64,000 bases of DNA from Oceanospirillaceae bacterium (GCA_024234265.1 JACKOM010000007.1:76440-140439); one strand, 5' to 3'; counted from the stretch's first letter, positions 50,557-59,811 are shown. The notes: generated by a model not told the origin, from the sequence alone. Numbers and translations are program-made.

Positions 50557-50799
50557 ATGGATACCATGCAATTAACCAGTCTGCTTGGCTGGTGCCTGTT
50601 GTTAAACCTGAGTTTGTTACTGTTGTGGAGCGGCCTGTTATTACTCTGGGCGGATGGTTTATATGCCCTGAGCAGGCGTTTTGTGCCCATCGAAAAAAGC
50701 ACCTTTTTCACCCTGCATTACGCCCTGTTAGGGGCGTACAAGCTGGCAATTTATTTCTTTAATGTCATGCCCTATGTGGCGCTGAAATATCTGATGTGA
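50557..50799 (+). CDS. DUF6868-type small membrane protein
   Basis: 80 aa with two hydrophobic segments (about 6-30 and 50-75): LTSLLGWCLLLNLSLLLLWS, then FFTLHYALLGAYKLAIYFFN and VMPYVALKYL. The pattern agrees with the family I know as DUF6868. I chose the ATG behind a GGAGG site over an upstream frame without one. Its role is unknown. A GC-rich hairpin (GGCGGGG/CCCCGCC, about 50804-50823) with a weak T tail follows. It is divergent from coaD. Confidence 0.75.
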   Translation: MDTMQLTSLLGWCLLLNLSLLLLWSGLLLLWADGLYALSRRFVPIEKSTFFTLHYALLGAYKLAIYFFNVMPYVALKYLM

Positions 50800-50828
50800 A
50801 ACGGGCGGGGATTGCTCCCCGCCTGTTG

Positions 50829-52427
50829 TTACACGGTTTGCAAACCGCGGATGGCTTTCACCAGTGCGCTGGCCTGTTTCATGGCCATGGCATAGATGGA
50901 TAACTGCGGGTTGGCGCCGATACTGGTGGGGAATACCGAGCCGTCGATCACGTAGAGGTTATCGTAGTGGTGGAATTTGCCTGCGCTGTTGACCACGCTG
51001 GTTTTCAGATCTTCACCCAGGCCACAACCGCCCATCAGGTGGGCTGTCATCAGGCGTGCACGGTGCAGTTTTTCCGGCAGCTGGGCGATAGCGGCTTTGG
51101 TTTCTGCCAGTGAGGTGTAATAGGTGGCGTCGTGGTGCAGGGGGTAAACCCGCTTGGCGCCAGCGGCAAACTGAATTTCCGCCATCACGTTGTAGGCCTG
51201 TTTCAGCCCCTGCCACATGAAAGGGGTTACCGGGTAGTCGAGAGTCGGGCTGCCATCGCTGTTCAGCTCAACTGTGCCACCCTGGGACTCCTCGTGGAAA
51301 CCGTCACGCATCAGGGCAATGGTGGCCTGCATATTGGGCAGGTGGTCCATGGTTTCCATCAGGCGATAACCGTGGAAACCGAGAATCTGACTGCCCATGG
51401 CGGGGTGCACGGGTGGTACTTCCAGTTTGAAACCCAGACTTTTATCCAGCCACTGGAAGTGATCGCTGTAGATGGATTGCGGCGCGCCATAAAACGGTTC
51501 GACTTTTTGTTCCATCATGGCCACAGAGGCATTCACCGGGTGGATAGTGGTGCGTTTGCCGATGCGCTGGTAAGGGTCAGTGGCTTTGGAGCGCAACAAC
51601 AGGCCGGGGGTATTGATGGCTCCGCCGGCGAGCACAATGTGCGGCGCACGGAAGGTTAACACCACGCCCGTGGTTTTGCGGGTGTCGGCGCTCAGGGCGA
51701 GGCACTGCACAGCAACGGCCTTGTTGCCTTCAAAGACCAGTTTTTCCGCACGGGTATGGTGGTAGAGACGGGCGCCGTTTTTTAACGCTTCGGGAATGGT
51801 GGTCACCAGCATGCTTTGTTTAGCGTTGGTGGGGCAGCCCATACCGCAATAACCTAAGTTCCAGCAGCCGGCCACGTTACGTGGAATGGTTTCAGAATGG
51901 TAACCATTGGCGGCGCAGCCACGTTGTAAAATCGCGTTGTTTTCGTTGGGGGGTAATGCCCATTTGGCAACATTGAGGCGTTTTTCCATGGCCTCAAACC
52001 AAGGGGCCATTTCATCTTTGCTGAAACCTTTAACGGCAAACTGATCGCCCCAGTGGCTGAGGGTTTGTTCCGGGGTGCGGAAGCTGGAGGTCCAGTTAAC
52101 GACTGTGGTGCCGCCTACGGTGCGGCCCTGGAAAATGCTGATGGCACCATCTTTGGTGGTGCGCCCGGCGGACTCCTGGTACAGCTCGCTGTAGGCGGTG
52201 AGCTCTTCCATTTTGAAGTCGTCGGAGCTTTTCAGCTGGCCTTCTTCGAGCATCACAACATTGAGGCCGGCCTGGCTGAGGATTTCAGCGGTTACACCAC
52301 CACCGGCCCCTGTGCCAACGATAATCACATCCGCTTCAATGGTTTGATCGGTTGCCAGTTCTGAGCTGTCGGTAATCAGCCAATTTTCGCTGGCCCTGCG
52401 TTCGCGGAAGAGATCTTTCACCGCCAT
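50829..52427 (-). CDS. GMC-family FAD-dependent alcohol oxidoreductase
   Basis: 532-aa flavoprotein. FAD site VIIVGTGAGGGVTAEILSQA (about 35-54), GMC signature region FQGRTVGGTTVVNW, a CWNLGYCGMGCPTNAKQSML segment characteristic of long-chain alcohol/sterol oxidase-like members, and a C-terminal active-site block LMGGCGLGEDL...SVFPTSIGANPQ. The start behind GGGGGA is preferred over a TTG 12 bp upstream. It is the last gene of a three-gene unit with a TAT-signal small subunit and an aldehyde dehydrogenase, so it may oxidise an alcohol to the aldehyde used by the latter. Confidence 0.88.
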   Translation of the reverse strand: MAVKDLFRERRASENWLITDSSELATDQTIEADVIIVGTGAGGGVTAEILSQAGLNVVMLEEGQLKSSDDFKMEELTAYSELYQESAGRTTKDGAISIFQGRTVGGTTVVNWTSSFRTPEQTLSHWGDQFAVKGFSKDEMAPWFEAMEKRLNVAKWALPPNENNAILQRGCAANGYHSETIPRNVAGCWNLGYCGMGCPTNAKQSMLVTTIPEALKNGARLYHHTRAEKLVFEGNKAVAVQCLALSADTRKTTGVVLTFRAPHIVLAGGAINTPGLLLRSKATDPYQRIGKRTTIHPVNASVAMMEQKVEPFYGAPQSIYSDHFQWLDKSLGFKLEVPPVHPAMGSQILGFHGYRLMETMDHLPNMQATIALMRDGFHEESQGGTVELNSDGSPTLDYPVTPFMWQGLKQAYNVMAEIQFAAGAKRVYPLHHDATYYTSLAETKAAIAQLPEKLHRARLMTAHLMGGCGLGEDLKTSVVNSAGKFHHYDNLYVIDGSVFPTSIGANPQLSIYAMAMKQASALVKAIRGLQTV

Positions 52428-52485
52428 CTTGTCCCCCAATCACAGCGTCAGGCGCTGCGGGTCATGCGTTATTTTTAAGTGTGTA

Positions 52486-53028
52486 TCAGGCTTTGACGTA
52501 GGCGGGTGCACCGGGGTAACCCACCTGTGCCCAGGCCTGTGGCTGGCCAAACCAGACGGCGCACATCAGTTTGTTGAGGCCGTTGTAACCGAGGTTCAGC
52601 AGGCCAAGGCTGCTGTTGCGCCAACGGTTGAGGAAGTTGTCGATTTCTTCTTCACTGGCGTTTTCCCAGCTGCACCACACCCCGGCTAACAGACCGCGGG
52701 TTGGGGCAAAGTTGAGCAGGTTAAACAGGTCGGTGAGCTGTTTGGCGTTGGCGCTGCCCAGGCCATAAACGGCCTTATCCAGATATTGCAGGCAGTTCTG
52801 AATGGCGTCTGCTTTGGCCGCGGGTTCAGTCGGAAACGCACCCTTGAGGTTAACCGGCAACAGGGCGGCGAGCAGTTTGCGATCCCCTTCGCGCAGCACC
52901 AGCCAGCCGGAATCCGCCGCCGGGGCACTTTCGCTGCAGCCTGTCATGCTCACCACCGCACTGGTGGACACCAGTGCGACGGAGGAGGCCATCGAGAGTT
53001 TGAGGAATTGTCGTCTGTCCATGGCCAT
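52486..53028 (-). CDS. TAT-exported small subunit protein (gluconate 2-dehydrogenase subunit 3-like)
   Basis: 180 aa. A twin-arginine signal (MDRRQFLKLSMASSVALVST) is followed by a Cys (TGCSES) that could be lipidated and a helical domain with LREGDRKLLAALLPVNL, ending QAWAQVGYPGAPAYVKA. Such proteins are often partners of GMC oxidoreductases, helping export or assembly. Start could be the first ATG or the second 6 bp later. Its start overlaps the aldehyde dehydrogenase stop by one base. Confidence 0.8.
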   Translation of the reverse strand: MAMDRRQFLKLSMASSVALVSTSAVVSMTGCSESAPAADSGWLVLREGDRKLLAALLPVNLKGAFPTEPAAKADAIQNCLQYLDKAVYGLGSANAKQLTDLFNLLNFAPTRGLLAGVWCSWENASEEEIDNFLNRWRNSSLGLLNLGYNGLNKLMCAVWFGQPQAWAQVGYPGAPAYVKA

Positions 53029-54470
53029 TACCGGATGAAAAGTTTGTAAATCATTTTGTGAATAAAGGTGCCGTGGGGCGGGAAGATAAACACACCACTG
53101 CTGAAACGACCTTTTTTATGCACAGCTTTGGCGTGGGAGAAGGTCAGGAAACCTTCTTTACCGTGGTAGTGACCCATGCCGGAATCACCAATGCCACCAA
53201 AGGGCATGTCATCCTGGGCGAGGTGCACCAGGGTATCGTTGATGCTCACACCACCTGAGTGGGTGTTATGCAGAATGTGCTGTTGCTCGGCTTTGTTGTA
53301 GCTGAACACGTACAGGGCCAGGGGGCGCGGACGGCTGTTGATGTAATTCAGGGCTTCATCCAGTTCGCGGTAAGGCACTATCGGCAGAATCGGGCCGAAG
53401 ATTTCGTCCTGCATGACTTTCATATCATCCGTGCCGCCGGTGACTAAGTGCAGTGGCATTTTGCGAGTGCCACTGAAGTCTTCAGACGCTGGGTTGAGCA
53501 CACGGATATTCGCGCCTTTGTCTTTGGCATCCTGCACCAGACCCTGTAAACGGCTGAGCTGGCGCTCGTTCACAATCGCGGTGTAATCCCCGTTGTTTTT
53601 CAGGCTGGGGTAGAAGGATTTGTAAGTGTTGCTCAATGCCTGGATCAGGGCTTCGACTTTGGATTCAGGGCACAGCACGTAATCCGGTGCCACGCAGGTC
53701 TGGCCGGCGTTGGTGCACTTACCAAACGCAATGCGTTTGGCGGCGTCTTCCACATTGCCGTGTTCGCCAATGATGGTCGGGGATTTACCGCCCAGTTCGA
53801 GGGTTACCGGGGTCAGGTTCTTCGCCGCAGCGGCCATCACATAACGGCCAACCGTGGTGGAGCCGGTGAAAAACAGGTGATCCCAGGGCAGCTGAGAAAA
53901 GGCCACACCCACGTCTGCTTCGCCGGTGATAATCGCCACTTCATCTTCGTTATAGGCTTTGGCAAAGACTTTTTTCAGCACCTCGTTGGTGGCCGGAGTG
54001 AACTCTGAGAGTTTGATCATCACCCGGTTGCCGGCGGCCAGGGCGCCAACGGTTGGGCCAACACACAGGTAAATCGGGTAGTTCCAGGGCACTATGTTGC
54101 CGATCACGCCCTTGGGCTGGAAATAAACTTTGTTGCTGGCCGGGGCGAAGGCCATGCCCACGCTGCGGCGACTCGGTTTCATCCACTTTTTGATGTGTTT
54201 GATGGTGTCGTTGATGCCTTCCATGGAGGTCATCATCTCCGCCAGCAGGGTTTCATCACGGGAACGGGCGCTGAAGTCCTGATTCATGGAGGCGATCAGT
54301 TCTTCCTGATGGTCGAGCAGGGCGGCTTTGAGGCGTTTAAGGCCGGCAATACGCTGTGCAGCATCCGGAAACGGGCTTTGCTGGTAGGCCTTTTTCTGGC
54401 GGGCAAACACAGACTTCATATGTTCAATCTGTTGCTGATCGTTATTCAGCACATTCGCAGTAGCGCCCAT
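53028..54470 (-). CDS. calB: Coniferyl-type aldehyde dehydrogenase
   Basis: 480-aa NAD(P)-dependent aldehyde dehydrogenase of the class that includes coniferyl aldehyde and fatty aldehyde enzymes. Nucleotide site FFTGSTTVGRYVMAAAAKNL, general base Glu in TLELGGKSPTII, catalytic Cys in GQTCVAPDYVLC and the C-terminal HSGGVSINDTLVHLAQDDMP. The last ~20 residues are hydrophobic/basic (FIHKMIYKLFIR), perhaps a membrane anchor. It is headed by a perfect -35 with a TetR operator in its spacer. Physiological substrate unknown. Confidence 0.88.
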   Translation of the reverse strand: MGATANVLNNDQQQIEHMKSVFARQKKAYQQSPFPDAAQRIAGLKRLKAALLDHQEELIASMNQDFSARSRDETLLAEMMTSMEGINDTIKHIKKWMKPSRRSVGMAFAPASNKVYFQPKGVIGNIVPWNYPIYLCVGPTVGALAAGNRVMIKLSEFTPATNEVLKKVFAKAYNEDEVAIITGEADVGVAFSQLPWDHLFFTGSTTVGRYVMAAAAKNLTPVTLELGGKSPTIIGEHGNVEDAAKRIAFGKCTNAGQTCVAPDYVLCPESKVEALIQALSNTYKSFYPSLKNNGDYTAIVNERQLSRLQGLVQDAKDKGANIRVLNPASEDFSGTRKMPLHLVTGGTDDMKVMQDEIFGPILPIVPYRELDEALNYINSRPRPLALYVFSYNKAEQQHILHNTHSGGVSINDTLVHLAQDDMPFGGIGDSGMGHYHGKEGFLTFSHAKAVHKKGRFSSGVFIFPPHGTFIHKMIYKLFIR

Positions 54471-54513
54471 TTCACTCACCCTCAGATTGGTTGCGGGAAA
54501 AATTGTAGGGCAA

Positions 54514-54542
54514 ACATTAGAGTTAATGCTCTAATGTGTCAA
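54514..54542 (-). promoter_or_regulatory. Promoter of the aldehyde dehydrogenase operon with TetR operator
   Basis: Minus strand: TTGACA (54542-54537), 17 bp, TAATGT (54519-54514). A perfect palindrome CATTAGAG-N6-CTCTAATG (54515-54536) fills the spacer and most of the -10, so a bound repressor would block RNA polymerase. The divergent TetR gene 144 bp away is the obvious ligand. Confidence 0.82.
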
Positions 54543-54679
54543 TGGCACAAACGGCTTCTGGTGACTATGGGTCATTTTCTGCCACGGACTCAGAGCTTTC
54601 TTGGCTTGCAAGGCCATAACTGCTTAGAATGGCGCCTTTGCCTCTGCCCATCCGTGGGCCTTTTTCAGAGTCAGTAGTG

Positions 54680-55366
54680 ATGCGAACCCGCGACAAAATA
54701 ATAATGACCAGCCTTGAGCTGTTTAATGAGCAGGGCGAACGCAATGTGACCACGAACCACATCGCGTCCCATATGGGCATCAGCCCCGGAAATCTGTATT
54801 ACCACTTCAAAAATAAGAGTGAGATTATTTTTGATATCTACCTGCAATATGAAGGGCTGGTGGATAACTACCTGCGCCTGCCCCAGGGCCGTGCGCTGGA
54901 GATCAACGATAAGGTCAATTACCTCACCGCTGTGTTTGAAGGTTTGTGGGCGTTTCGTTTTTTACACCGCGATCTGCAGCATTTATTGCAGTCCGACGAG
55001 CGTCTGCACCGCCGTTACAACGCGTTTTTCCAGCGTTGTTTAAGCCGTACCCAGGATATTTATTTTGGTTTGAACCAAGCGGGTATCATCCGCGCCAGTG
55101 AGGATGAAATTAAAGCCCTGGCGCTGAATACCTGGATTGTGGTGACCAGCTGGTTTTCTTTCCTGCATACCAACCTGCTGGTGGATGACACCCGTAAAGA
55201 AAGCAAAGAGCTGCTCAAATCGGGTATTTATCAGATTTTCAGTCTTGAGCGGCCCTATCTGACCGAGCCCTATCAGGAAGAAGTCGCACGCCTTGCAGCG
55301 CAGTTCGGGCCACCGATTGGTCAGATTATGTCGCTGGGTGAGGCTTCATCGCCGGCGCTGTTCTGA
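54680..55366 (+). CDS. TetR/AcrR-family repressor
   Basis: 228 aa. N-terminal HTH (about 8-55; LELFNEQGERNVTTNHIASH, MGISPGNLYYHFKNKSEI) and a long C-terminal ligand domain rich in Phe, Tyr and Leu (FEGLWAFRFLHRDLQHLLQS). It is divergent from the aldehyde dehydrogenase operon and a 22-bp perfect palindrome sits in that operon's promoter, so it most likely represses the operon until an aldehyde, alcohol or acyl ligand appears (inference). A GTG one codon earlier is an alternative start. Its 3' end overlaps rsmD by 46 bp. Confidence 0.87.
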   Translation: MRTRDKIIMTSLELFNEQGERNVTTNHIASHMGISPGNLYYHFKNKSEIIFDIYLQYEGLVDNYLRLPQGRALEINDKVNYLTAVFEGLWAFRFLHRDLQHLLQSDERLHRRYNAFFQRCLSRTQDIYFGLNQAGIIRASEDEIKALALNTWIVVTSWFSFLHTNLLVDDTRKESKELLKSGIYQIFSLERPYLTEPYQEEVARLAAQFGPPIGQIMSLGEASSPALF

Positions 55367-55914
55367 TACAGGCTGAAACGTACCTGCCCGCCTTCCCGTT
55401 CCCTGTGCAACTGCCAGTGGGGCGGGAAACGTAAATCACTGAGCTGCCGCTCGCATTCCACATACACATAACCACCGCTGGCCAGCAGGGCGTGTTTTTC
55501 AATGCGCTCCAGCACACTTTGCAGCATGTCTTTGGCAAAGGGCGGGTCGAGGAAGATCACATCAAACGGGCCGTTGGCCTGGCTGAGGTATTGCAGGCAA
55601 TCGGCCTGAACCACTTGTGCGTTACGTGTTGCAAGCAACTGCACGTTTTCTTTCAGCTGGCGCACGACTTTAGGGTTGAGATCCACCATCACCACAGATG
55701 CTGCGCCACGGGAGAGGGCTTCAAAGCCCATGGCGCCACTGCCGCTGAACAGGTCCAGACAACGGGCGCCGTGAATCACAGGTTGTAACCAGTTAAAAAC
55801 GGTTTCGCGGATGCGGTCCGTGGTGGGGCGCAGGCCTTCGGCATCGGGAAAACTCAGCTGCCGGCTGCGCCATTGGCCACCTATGATGCGTAATTTATTG
55901 CTTTGACGTGCCAT
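55321..55914 (-). CDS. rsmD: 16S rRNA (guanine(966)-N2)-methyltransferase RsmD
   Basis: 197-aa SAM-dependent enzyme. KLRIIGGQWRSRQLSFPDA and LRPTTDRIRETVFNWLQP form the N-terminal signature, CLDLFSGSGAMGFEALSRGA binds SAM and DVIFLDPPF is the catalytic D/NPPF motif. The start MARQSNKLRIIGG is preferred over an upstream in-frame ATG that lies inside the M16 gene. It overlaps the M16 gene by 20 bp and the TetR gene tail by 46 bp. Confidence 0.95.
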   Translation of the reverse strand: MARQSNKLRIIGGQWRSRQLSFPDAEGLRPTTDRIRETVFNWLQPVIHGARCLDLFSGSGAMGFEALSRGAASVVMVDLNPKVVRQLKENVQLLATRNAQVVQADCLQYLSQANGPFDVIFLDPPFAKDMLQSVLERIEKHALLASGGYVYVECERQLSDLRFPPHWQLHREREGGQVRFSLYQNSAGDEASPSDII

Positions 55915-57022
55915 TTTGCGGGGGATTAAACCAGGTATCTGCCGTTGCGCGCAGTGTACCAGAGTCGAGGGCGCGCAGCAGCGCGTAGCCTTCATCGAAG
56001 AAATTCACGGGTGCGCCCTGACGCTGCAGGGTGCTGAGGGTTTGCAGCAGAGCGGCGGGTTCATCGAGGTTTTGTAACCAGCGTTTCACCAGTTGTTTTT
56101 TGGCATCGTTCAGGCTGTTTTTTAAATCCCCATCATCCACCTGTTGTACAAACCCGGCGGGTATCTGCCATACCTGCCCCGCGCCGAGGGCGTTACGTTG
56201 CAGGTTTATGCTGTTATTGCCGGCCCAGGCTGCTAATACCAATAAACTGATGTTATCTCCGGGGCTGAGGGGCGGCATGCTGATGCCCCCTGCAATCACG
56301 GCATGGGGCAAGGGTGGCATCACAGTTTGACTGGCGGCATGGCTGCTGACGGGCAACAGGGTTTCTGCCAACACCTGTGCTGCATTGGGTGCCAGATCAG
56401 CCAGCAGGGTCAGCTGACAGCGCGCGGGGTGTAGATAGGCCTGGGCAAACTGCTGAATCTGCAGACGGGTCAGGGTGCCGAGTTGTTCTGCCGTGGGTAA
56501 CAGGGAAGCGCGATAAGGGTGCGCGGGCAGGCTGGCGAATAGGCTGTCGCTGGCCGGTGGCAGCAGGGGTAAATCCCGCAGGGCTTGCAGTTCTGAGTTG
56601 TCGAGCTGCGGTTGCCATAAAAGGCCGCGCAGAGCATCGAGTTGTTTTTTCAGCTGCCAGGGGTCTTGGCTGAATTGCATATTCAGGTACAGGTTATCGC
56701 GGTCGAGTTCTGCAATTAACGGGATGTTCTGCCGGCGTGCCTGCTGATTGAGTAATTGTTGCAGGGCATAGGCCGCGCCGTCTGGCGCAAATGCCGAGCC
56801 CGCCAGGCAACTGAGGCGGGCCAGGCTGGGGGAGCTGGGTTTGGCAATAAACCACAGGGGGGTGCCGCTGTCGGTGCGCAGCGCGGTGATTTTAAACTGG
56901 GGCGGCGGAGGTAAATCGATATTCTTTTCACGGCCCTGCTGGCCCATCAGGGCGATCATGACAACCGTAACCAGAATAATCAGTGTCAGGGTGTGACGGC
57001 TAAAGCGTGGCGGCGCATCCAT
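55895..57022 (-). CDS. Degenerate M16-like peptidase homologue, membrane-anchored
   Basis: 375 aa: one N-terminal membrane helix (about 10-28) and an exported region with weak M16 (pitrilysin) features such as LARLSCLAGSAFAPDGAAYA and LQIQQFAQAYLHPARCQLTL. The zinc motif HxxEH is absent: the corresponding place reads YALQQ, so it cannot be a classical metalloprotease. In pseudomonads two M16 genes lie between ftsY and rsmD; here only this shorter, apparently inactive one remains. Start behind AAAGGAA; divergent from ftsY. Confidence 0.65.
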   Translation of the reverse strand: MDAPPRFSRHTLTLIILVTVVMIALMGQQGREKNIDLPPPPQFKITALRTDSGTPLWFIAKPSSPSLARLSCLAGSAFAPDGAAYALQQLLNQQARRQNIPLIAELDRDNLYLNMQFSQDPWQLKKQLDALRGLLWQPQLDNSELQALRDLPLLPPASDSLFASLPAHPYRASLLPTAEQLGTLTRLQIQQFAQAYLHPARCQLTLLADLAPNAAQVLAETLLPVSSHAASQTVMPPLPHAVIAGGISMPPLSPGDNISLLVLAAWAGNNSINLQRNALGAGQVWQIPAGFVQQVDDGDLKNSLNDAKKQLVKRWLQNLDEPAALLQTLSTLQRQGAPVNFFDEGYALLRALDSGTLRATADTWFNPPQNGTSKQ

Positions 57023-57086
57023 GGCAGCATTCCTTTGCAACTAGTGATAGGATAGCCGCTTTCAAAATGATGTTGGAATGCCTGTC

Positions 57087-58112
57087 ATGTTTGGCTTCGG
57101 TAAATCTAAAAAAACAGACGAAAATAAACCCGCAGAGCCCCTCGCCGAAGGCGTGGCCGCTGCCGGTACTGAGCCTGAAAAACAGGGTTTTTTCGCGCGC
57201 ATCAAATCAGGTTTAAGCCGTACCCGTTCTGGTTTCAGTGATGGCCTGGCGAATTTATTACTCGGCAAAAAAGCCATTGATGATGAACTGCTCGAAGAAA
57301 TCGAAACCCAGCTGTTAATGGCCGATGTGGGTGTGAGCGCGACCTCCGCCATCATTAAAGAATTAACCGCCAAAACCAGCCGCAAAGAATTAAAAGATTC
57401 CGATGCCCTGTATGAAGCACTCAAGCAGGAGCTGGCAAAATTACTCGCGCCCTGCACTGCGCCGCTGCAAATTGATAATACTGCCCACCAGCCCTATGTG
57501 ATTTTAATGGTGGGTGTGAACGGCGTGGGTAAAACCACCACCATCGGCAAGCTGGCGAAAAAATTTCAGGCCCAGGGTAAATCTGTTTTATTGGCCGCAG
57601 GTGATACTTTCCGCGCCGCCGCCGTTGAACAATTACAGGTATGGGGCGAGCGTAATAAAGTGCCGGTGATTGCCCAGCATACCGGCGCTGACAGTGCATC
57701 GGTTATTTATGATGCGGTGCAGGCCGCCAAAAGCCGTGGTACGGATATCGTCATCGCGGACACCGCCGGGCGTTTGCAGAATAAAGCCAACCTGATGCAG
57801 GAGCTGGAAAAAGTCGTGCGCGTGATGAAAAAACTCGACGACACAGCCCCCCACGAAGTCATGCTGGTACTGGATGCCGCAACCGGCCAGAACGCCCTCA
57901 GCCAGGCCCGTCATTTCCTGGATGCCGTTGGTGTCAGTGGTATTACCCTGACCAAACTTGATGGCACTGCCAAGGGCGGGATTATTTTTGCCATCGCCAA
58001 AGAATTAAATCTGCCGGTGCGTTTTATCGGTGTGGGTGAGCAGGCCGATGACCTACGTGAGTTTGTGGCAGAAGAATTTATTCAGGCGTTGTTTGCTACG
58101 GAAACAAAATGA
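57087..58112 (+). CDS. ftsY: Signal recognition particle receptor FtsY
   Basis: 341-aa SRP-type GTPase that docks ribosome-nascent chain complexes at the membrane. A short acidic A domain (about 1-45, FGFGKSKKTDENKP) leads to the NG domain: GVNGVGKTTTIGKLAKKF (G1), DTFRAAAVEQL, DTAGRLQNKANLM, TKLDGTAKGG and the closing GVGEQADDLREF. An in-frame ATG 9 bp upstream is possible. Its stop overlaps ftsE by 4 bp (ATGA). Confidence 0.96.
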   Translation: MFGFGKSKKTDENKPAEPLAEGVAAAGTEPEKQGFFARIKSGLSRTRSGFSDGLANLLLGKKAIDDELLEEIETQLLMADVGVSATSAIIKELTAKTSRKELKDSDALYEALKQELAKLLAPCTAPLQIDNTAHQPYVILMVGVNGVGKTTTIGKLAKKFQAQGKSVLLAAGDTFRAAAVEQLQVWGERNKVPVIAQHTGADSASVIYDAVQAAKSRGTDIVIADTAGRLQNKANLMQELEKVVRVMKKLDDTAPHEVMLVLDAATGQNALSQARHFLDAVGVSGITLTKLDGTAKGGIIFAIAKELNLPVRFIGVGEQADDLREFVAEEFIQALFATETK

Positions 58113-58771
58113 CGGCAATAAAATTTGACCGGGTCAGCAAGCGTTATACCGGCAGTCAGGAAGCCCTGCGCAATATCAGCCTGGAAATCGACAGCGGTGA
58201 GATGTTATTTCTCACCGGCCACTCAGGTGCCGGCAAAAGTACCCTGCTCAAATTATTAATGGCCATGCAGCGTCCCAGCGGCGGCCAGCTGTTAATGGAC
58301 GGCATTAACATCGGCAAATTGCCCAATTCACAAATTCCCTACCACCGCCGCCGCATCGGCGTTGTGTTTCAGAATCACCAGTTATTGTTTGACCGCAGCG
58401 TATTTGAAAACGTCGCATTGCCCCTGCGTATTGAAGGTTATGAGCAGGCGGAACTGGCGCGCCGCGTACGTGCCTCCCTCGATAAAGTCGGTTTGCTGGG
58501 CAAAGAAAAACTTAATCCCATCGAACTCTCCGGCGGTGAGCAGCAACGTGTGGGCATTGCCCGCGCCGTGGTGAATAAACCCCAGTTAATTCTTGCCGAC
58601 GAACCGACGGGCAACCTGGACCCTGCATTGTCTGCCGAGATCATGCATCTGTTTGAAGACTTCAACCGCCTGGGCACTACGGTCATGATCGCCAGCCATG
58701 ATCTGGAACTGATCGCGCGCATGGGTCACAGGGTCGTGACCCTGGACCACGGCACATTGGTGGGGACGTAA
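58109..58771 (+). CDS. ftsE: Cell division ATP-binding protein FtsE
   Basis: 220-aa ABC ATPase that with FtsX activates septal peptidoglycan hydrolysis (via EnvC/amidases) at the divisome. Walker A GHSGAGKSTLLKLLMAM (about 36-52), Q-loop VVFQNHQLLFDRSVFENVAL, signature ELSGGEQQRVGIARAVV and Walker B LILADEPTGNLDP. Coupled to ftsY upstream and ftsX one base downstream. Confidence 0.97.
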   Translation: MTAIKFDRVSKRYTGSQEALRNISLEIDSGEMLFLTGHSGAGKSTLLKLLMAMQRPSGGQLLMDGINIGKLPNSQIPYHRRRIGVVFQNHQLLFDRSVFENVALPLRIEGYEQAELARRVRASLDKVGLLGKEKLNPIELSGGEQQRVGIARAVVNKPQLILADEPTGNLDPALSAEIMHLFEDFNRLGTTVMIASHDLELIARMGHRVVTLDHGTLVGT

Positions 58772-58772
58772 T

Positions 58773-59747
58773 ATGGCTGTGAATAAACGCGCCAGCGGCG
58801 GGGCAAAGCAGTCCAGGGTGACAGTCAACAACGCCTGGCAGGCGTACCTGCATCATCACAAAAGCAGCGCCCGCGACAGCCTGCAGCGTATGCTCGCCAA
58901 TCCGGTGGCCAGCGCAATGACCTGGCTGGTACTGGCCATCGCCCTGGCCTTACCTATGACCCTGTACGTGGCCATGGCCAACGTCAAACAACTCAGTCAG
59001 CGCTGGGATCAAACCAGCCAGATCAGCGTCTACCTGCACAAAACCGTATCGGCGGAAGAAGCCCAGGCCCTGGCGGATAAAATCCGCACCTGGCCTGGCA
59101 TTAAAGCTGTGAATTACATTGGCGCAGATACGGCCCTCGCGGAATTCAGTGAGCAGACCGGCTTGGGTGATGTATTGACCCGTCTCGACGATAACCCCTT
59201 ACCTTCCGTGCTGAGTGTGGTGCCGGATCTGCACGATAACAGCTCCGAGGAACTGGCTGCCCTGCAGATGCGTCTGCAACAGGAAACTGGCGTCGAACAG
59301 GCCCAGCTCGACATGCAATGGGTGAAGCGCCTGTATGAATTTATGTCCTTTGGCGAGCGCCTGGTATGGGCACTGGCCCTGTTGCTGGGGCTGGCGGTGC
59401 TGTTAATCATCGGCAATACCATCCGCCTTGCGATTGAATCCCGCCGCGATGAAATTCAGGTCATCAAACTGATTGGTGGCACAGATGCATTCGTGCGCCG
59501 TCCGTTTTTATACACAGGTATCTGGTTTGGTCTGGGCGGCGGTTTGTTAGCCTGGCTGGTGCTGAGTATCGGCCTGTGGTGGCTGGCCGGCCCGGTGGAG
59601 AGACTGGTGGCTTTATATGGCAGTGATTTCCAGCTGCACACCTTAGGTTTAGGCGACAGCCTGCTGCTCATAGGTGATGGCATTATGCTCGGCTGGCTCG
59701 GTGCCTGGCTGGCGGTAAACCAGCATATCAGCCGTATTGAACCCTGA
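58773..59747 (+). CDS. ftsX: Cell division permease-like protein FtsX
   Basis: 324-aa membrane partner of FtsE. A ~50-residue cytoplasmic N-terminus (with HHHKSSARDSLQRMLANPVA) precedes TM1 (about 48-68), a ~110-residue periplasmic domain (QISVYLHKTVSAEEAQALAD, PLPSVLSVVP) and three further helices (about 198-220, 245-268, 290-312). The IESRRDEIQVIKLIGGTDAF loop couples to FtsE. Last gene of ftsYEX; rpoH follows after 126 bp with its own promoter region. Confidence 0.95.
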   Translation: MAVNKRASGGAKQSRVTVNNAWQAYLHHHKSSARDSLQRMLANPVASAMTWLVLAIALALPMTLYVAMANVKQLSQRWDQTSQISVYLHKTVSAEEAQALADKIRTWPGIKAVNYIGADTALAEFSEQTGLGDVLTRLDDNPLPSVLSVVPDLHDNSSEELAALQMRLQQETGVEQAQLDMQWVKRLYEFMSFGERLVWALALLLGLAVLLIIGNTIRLAIESRRDEIQVIKLIGGTDAFVRRPFLYTGIWFGLGGGLLAWLVLSIGLWWLAGPVERLVALYGSDFQLHTLGLGDSLLLIGDGIMLGWLGAWLAVNQHISRIEP

Positions 59748-59811
59748 TTTTGACGTGGCAAAATTATTCAGCGCACTGAACAAATTGTTCTAACCAGAAC
59801 TTTTTTAGCGG

